This document shows positions 12,693 to 14,739 of a stretch of DNA of 14,739 nucleotides, piece after piece. Numbering within the stretch: position 1 is the first letter of the stretch; the number at the start of each line of letters is the position of its first letter. The notes beneath the pieces are model-generated. The model was not told where the DNA came from. It did not search any database and saw nothing but the letters and a program-made list of their open reading frames with translations. Both the position numbers and the translations under genes were made by a program. The stretch comes from Candidatus Omnitrophota bacterium (GTDB lineage: Bacteria; Ratteibacteria; UBA8468; B48-G9; JAFGKM01), in NCBI GenBank assembly GCA_023818785.1, contig JAMWCO010000020.1, forward strand, positions 1-14,739. Reading direction: 5' to 3'.

Positions 12693-14739
12693 GTTTATAA
12701 TATTTTTGATTATTTTAGTTAAATTTTTATATTCACAGACATCACAAAATCAACCATCAATTGGATATGTTTATCCATCTGGTGGGAAAATTGGAAGTAG
12801 TTTTGAAATTGTAGTTGGTGGACAGAATTTAAGAGGTGTAAAAGATATATATTTTTCTTCAGATGAAATTAAAGTAGAAAGTTTTATATATATACCTGTT
12901 TTAAGTCCACAGCAAAGGCAACTTCTTACAAGTAAAATAAAAGAAATAGTTAAAAGCAGATATATAAAAAATTATCTTCCTAAGGAAGAGATTAAAATGG
13001 ATGTAAAACTTCCTGAAAATCCTTTACTTACCAATCTTGAAAATAAAACAGATGATGAACTAAAACAAATAATTGAAATATTTTTAACTCCATTTAGAAG
13101 AGAACAGATAAAAAGGTCAATACAGGAAAAAGTTTTAATAAGAGTAAATATTTCACCCAATATTCAAAAAGGAGTTTACCAATTAAGATTGATAACAAGT
13201 TTAGGAATTACAAATCCTTTAAATTTTTATATAAGTGATGTCCTTGAAGTTAAGGAAGATTTTGAAATTCCATCCCTTGATATTCTAAAACCAAAAGAAA
13301 TTGTTTATGATACACCTATAATAATAAATGGACAGATACTTCCAGGAGATATTGATAGATTCTATTTTAATGCAAAAAAAGGACAAAAGATTATAATTGA
13401 ACTAAAAGCGAGAGATATTATTCCATATATGGCAGATGCTGTTCCTGGATGGTTTCAAGCAACTTTAACACTTTATGATTCTTTCGGTAATGAAATTGCA
13501 TATTCAGATGATTATTATTTTAATCCAGACCCTTTGATATTTTTTGAAGTTTATCAAGATGGTAAATATATGGTGAAAGTTAAAGATGCTTTATATAGAG
13601 GAAGAGAGGACTTTGTTTATAGATTATTTATAGGAGAAAGAGAATTTAATAAGACATATTTTGATGTAATTGATTATAATTTTTATAATTTACCGGAGAT
13701 TGGTGAAAAAGAACCAAATGATAAATTAAGAATGGCAAATGAAATTAAAATAAATCAAATTGTAAACGGAGTTATTGAAAAACAAGGAGATATTGATATA
13801 TTTAAACTTAAACTTCATAAAAACTTTAAATTTGTTGCTGAAGTTTATGCAAGAAAAACTAATTCCCCACTTGACGCCTATATTTGTCTTATGGATTCCT
13901 CAGGCAAAATATTAGTTTCAAACGATGATTATTATGACAAGAACTTTGACTTGATTACTCATCATGCTGACCCTTATATTTATTATGAAATTCCGAAAGA
14001 TGGAATATACTATTTAAAAATTCTTGATATTCAAAATAATGGTGGGAAGGAATATTTTTATCATTTAAGAGTTTCTGAAACTTATCCTGATTTTTCAATT
14101 TTTGTATTTCCTTCTTCTATAAATATAATAACAAATAATACCACTTTCCTCTATGCTTATGCTTTTCGGAAGGATGGGTTTAATGGAGAGATAAGAATTT
14201 CAATTAAAAATGGACCGAAAGGACTTATTTTAAATGGTGGAAGAATTCCAGAAGGAAAAAGTAAAGTAGTTATGACAATTACTGCAACAGATGAATATAT
14301 ACCCTCTGAAAAAGTTATTCCCATCCAGATTGAGGGAAATGCGCTTATTGATGGAAAACTTATTAAAAAAATTGCAAAACCAAGTGAAGAAATAATGCAG
14401 GCATTTGCTTACTATCATTTTATTCCATCTTCTGAATTACTTTTATATACAAGAAAATGGAAATTCCAAAAGCCAATTATAAGTTTAAATGAAGAACAGA
14501 TTGTAAAAATCCCATCTGGAGGGAAAACAAAGATTGAATATAAAATCAATCAGTCATTAAAAAATGAAAAAATTATAATTGAATTAAGAGAGTATCCAGA
14601 AGGCATTTCAATTGGAGATGTAAAAATTGAAAATGGTATATTAAGTTTTGAAATCAAGGCAGACGAAAAAATAAAAAAAGGATATTCTGATAACTTACTT
14701 TTTGAATTATTTAGTGAGATAAGTGGAAAAGATGGTAAA
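12685..14739 (+). CDS. Large exported protein with N-terminal beta domain and two PPC domains (3' end outside window)
   Basis: The frame from ATG 12685 (AAAGGAG at 12671-12677) stays open for 685 codons to the right edge; I checked it line by line and found no stop. A signal peptide is visible (hydrophobic 4-16, cleavage near YSQ). Residues about 24-187 form a beta domain (GYVYPSGGKIGSSFEIVVGGQNL, ending NPLNFYISD) interrupted by a charged helical insert (about 76-147). Two PPC-like beta domains follow: about 205-308 (INGQILPGDIDRFYF) and about 341-463, with the EKEPND signature at 341-346 and VNGVIEKQGDIDIFKL. Then comes a region found in planctomycetal relatives (AYAFRKDGFNGEI, 492-504; MQAFAYYHFIP, 579-589). 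The protein probably binds or scaffolds at the cell surface or in the periplasm; no catalytic motif is seen. It is translationally coupled to the DUF1501 gene by an 8-bp overlap. Confidence 0.88.
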   Translation, partial: MSRFIIFLIILVKFLYSQTSQNQPSIGYVYPSGGKIGSSFEIVVGGQNLRGVKDIYFSSDEIKVESFIYIPVLSPQQRQLLTSKIKEIVKSRYIKNYLPKEEIKMDVKLPENPLLTNLENKTDDELKQIIEIFLTPFRREQIKRSIQEKVLIRVNISPNIQKGVYQLRLITSLGITNPLNFYISDVLEVKEDFEIPSLDILKPKEIVYDTPIIINGQILPGDIDRFYFNAKKGQKIIIELKARDIIPYMADAVPGWFQATLTLYDSFGNEIAYSDDYYFNPDPLIFFEVYQDGKYMVKVKDALYRGREDFVYRLFIGEREFNKTYFDVIDYNFYNLPEIGEKEPNDKLRMANEIKINQIVNGVIEKQGDIDIFKLKLHKNFKFVAEVYARKTNSPLDAYICLMDSSGKILVSNDDYYDKNFDLITHHADPYIYYEIPKDGIYYLKILDIQNNGGKEYFYHLRVSETYPDFSIFVFPSSINIITNNTTFLYAYAFRKDGFNGEIRISIKNGPKGLILNGGRIPEGKSKVVMTITATDEYIPSEKVIPIQIEGNALIDGKLIKKIAKPSEEIMQAFAYYHFIPSSELLLYTRKWKFQKPIISLNEEQIVKIPSGGKTKIEYKINQSLKNEKIIIELREYPEGISIGDVKIENGILSFEIKADEKIKKGYSDNLLFELFSEISGKDGK

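Noticed and set aside
12685..14739. Frameshift or pseudogene in the last gene
   Set aside because: Every codon from 12685 to 14739 was read and no stop or frame change was found. The gene simply continues past the window edge.
1..14739. CRISPR arrays, tRNA/rRNA genes, insertion sequences, phage genes or defence systems
   Set aside because: Only two gaps exceed a few bases, both under 90 bp, and neither holds direct repeats or a cloverleaf. No transposase, nuclease or phage-type protein is encoded.

Overview
The window is a very AT-rich stretch (roughly 30% G+C by eye) packed with genes that all lie on the + strand. There are thirteen protein genes and only two gaps longer than a few bases (4934-5009 and 9760-9840). 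Most starts have a clear GGAG/GGAGG Shine-Dalgarno, so it is bacterial. The last three genes form a set (DUF1549/DUF1553, DUF1501, and a large PPC-domain secreted protein) that is a hallmark of Planctomycetes and relatives (PVC superphylum and similar uncultured lineages). The low G+C and Lys/Glu/Ile-rich proteins point away from classic GC-rich Planctomycetes, towards an uncultured AT-rich anaerobe or thermophile (Omnitrophota/Ratteibacteria-like or similar). That placement is inference.

Region A (1-4933) is one tightly spaced unit that enters from the left. It holds the 3' end of a TIM-barrel amidohydrolase, a NagB/SIS-fold glucosamine-6-phosphate deaminase-like protein, a second full-length paralogous amidohydrolase, and two adjacent but different DegT/DnrJ/EryC1-type PLP aminotransferases. 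Together these suggest metabolism of an amino sugar, aminocyclitol or sugar acid. The exact substrate cannot be read from sequence.

Region B (4934-9759) starts with a 76-bp gap holding an extended -10 promoter overlapped by a 12-bp inverted repeat, a plausible operator. It drives a cytoplasmic alpha/beta-hydrolase (esterase-like) and a four-gene peptide/nickel/oligosaccharide-type ABC transporter: two permeases and two ATPases. Genes overlap by ATGA or by a few bases, or are 2 bp apart. No substrate-binding protein gene is present. The natural reading is that a glycan- or peptide-like compound is imported by B, de-esterified by the hydrolase and processed by A.

Region C (9760-14739) starts with an 81-bp gap holding nested short inverted repeats, one AT-rich and terminator-like. 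Then come three export-targeted proteins. The first is a DUF1549/DUF1553 protein that lacks the CxxCH haem motif usual in its relatives. The second is a DUF1501 protein resembling the alkaline-phosphatase/sulfatase superfamily. The third is a large protein with an N-terminal beta domain and two PPC domains, which runs off the right edge. They probably act together outside the cytoplasm; their biochemical role is unknown.

No RNA genes, CRISPR arrays, transposons or long repeats were seen.
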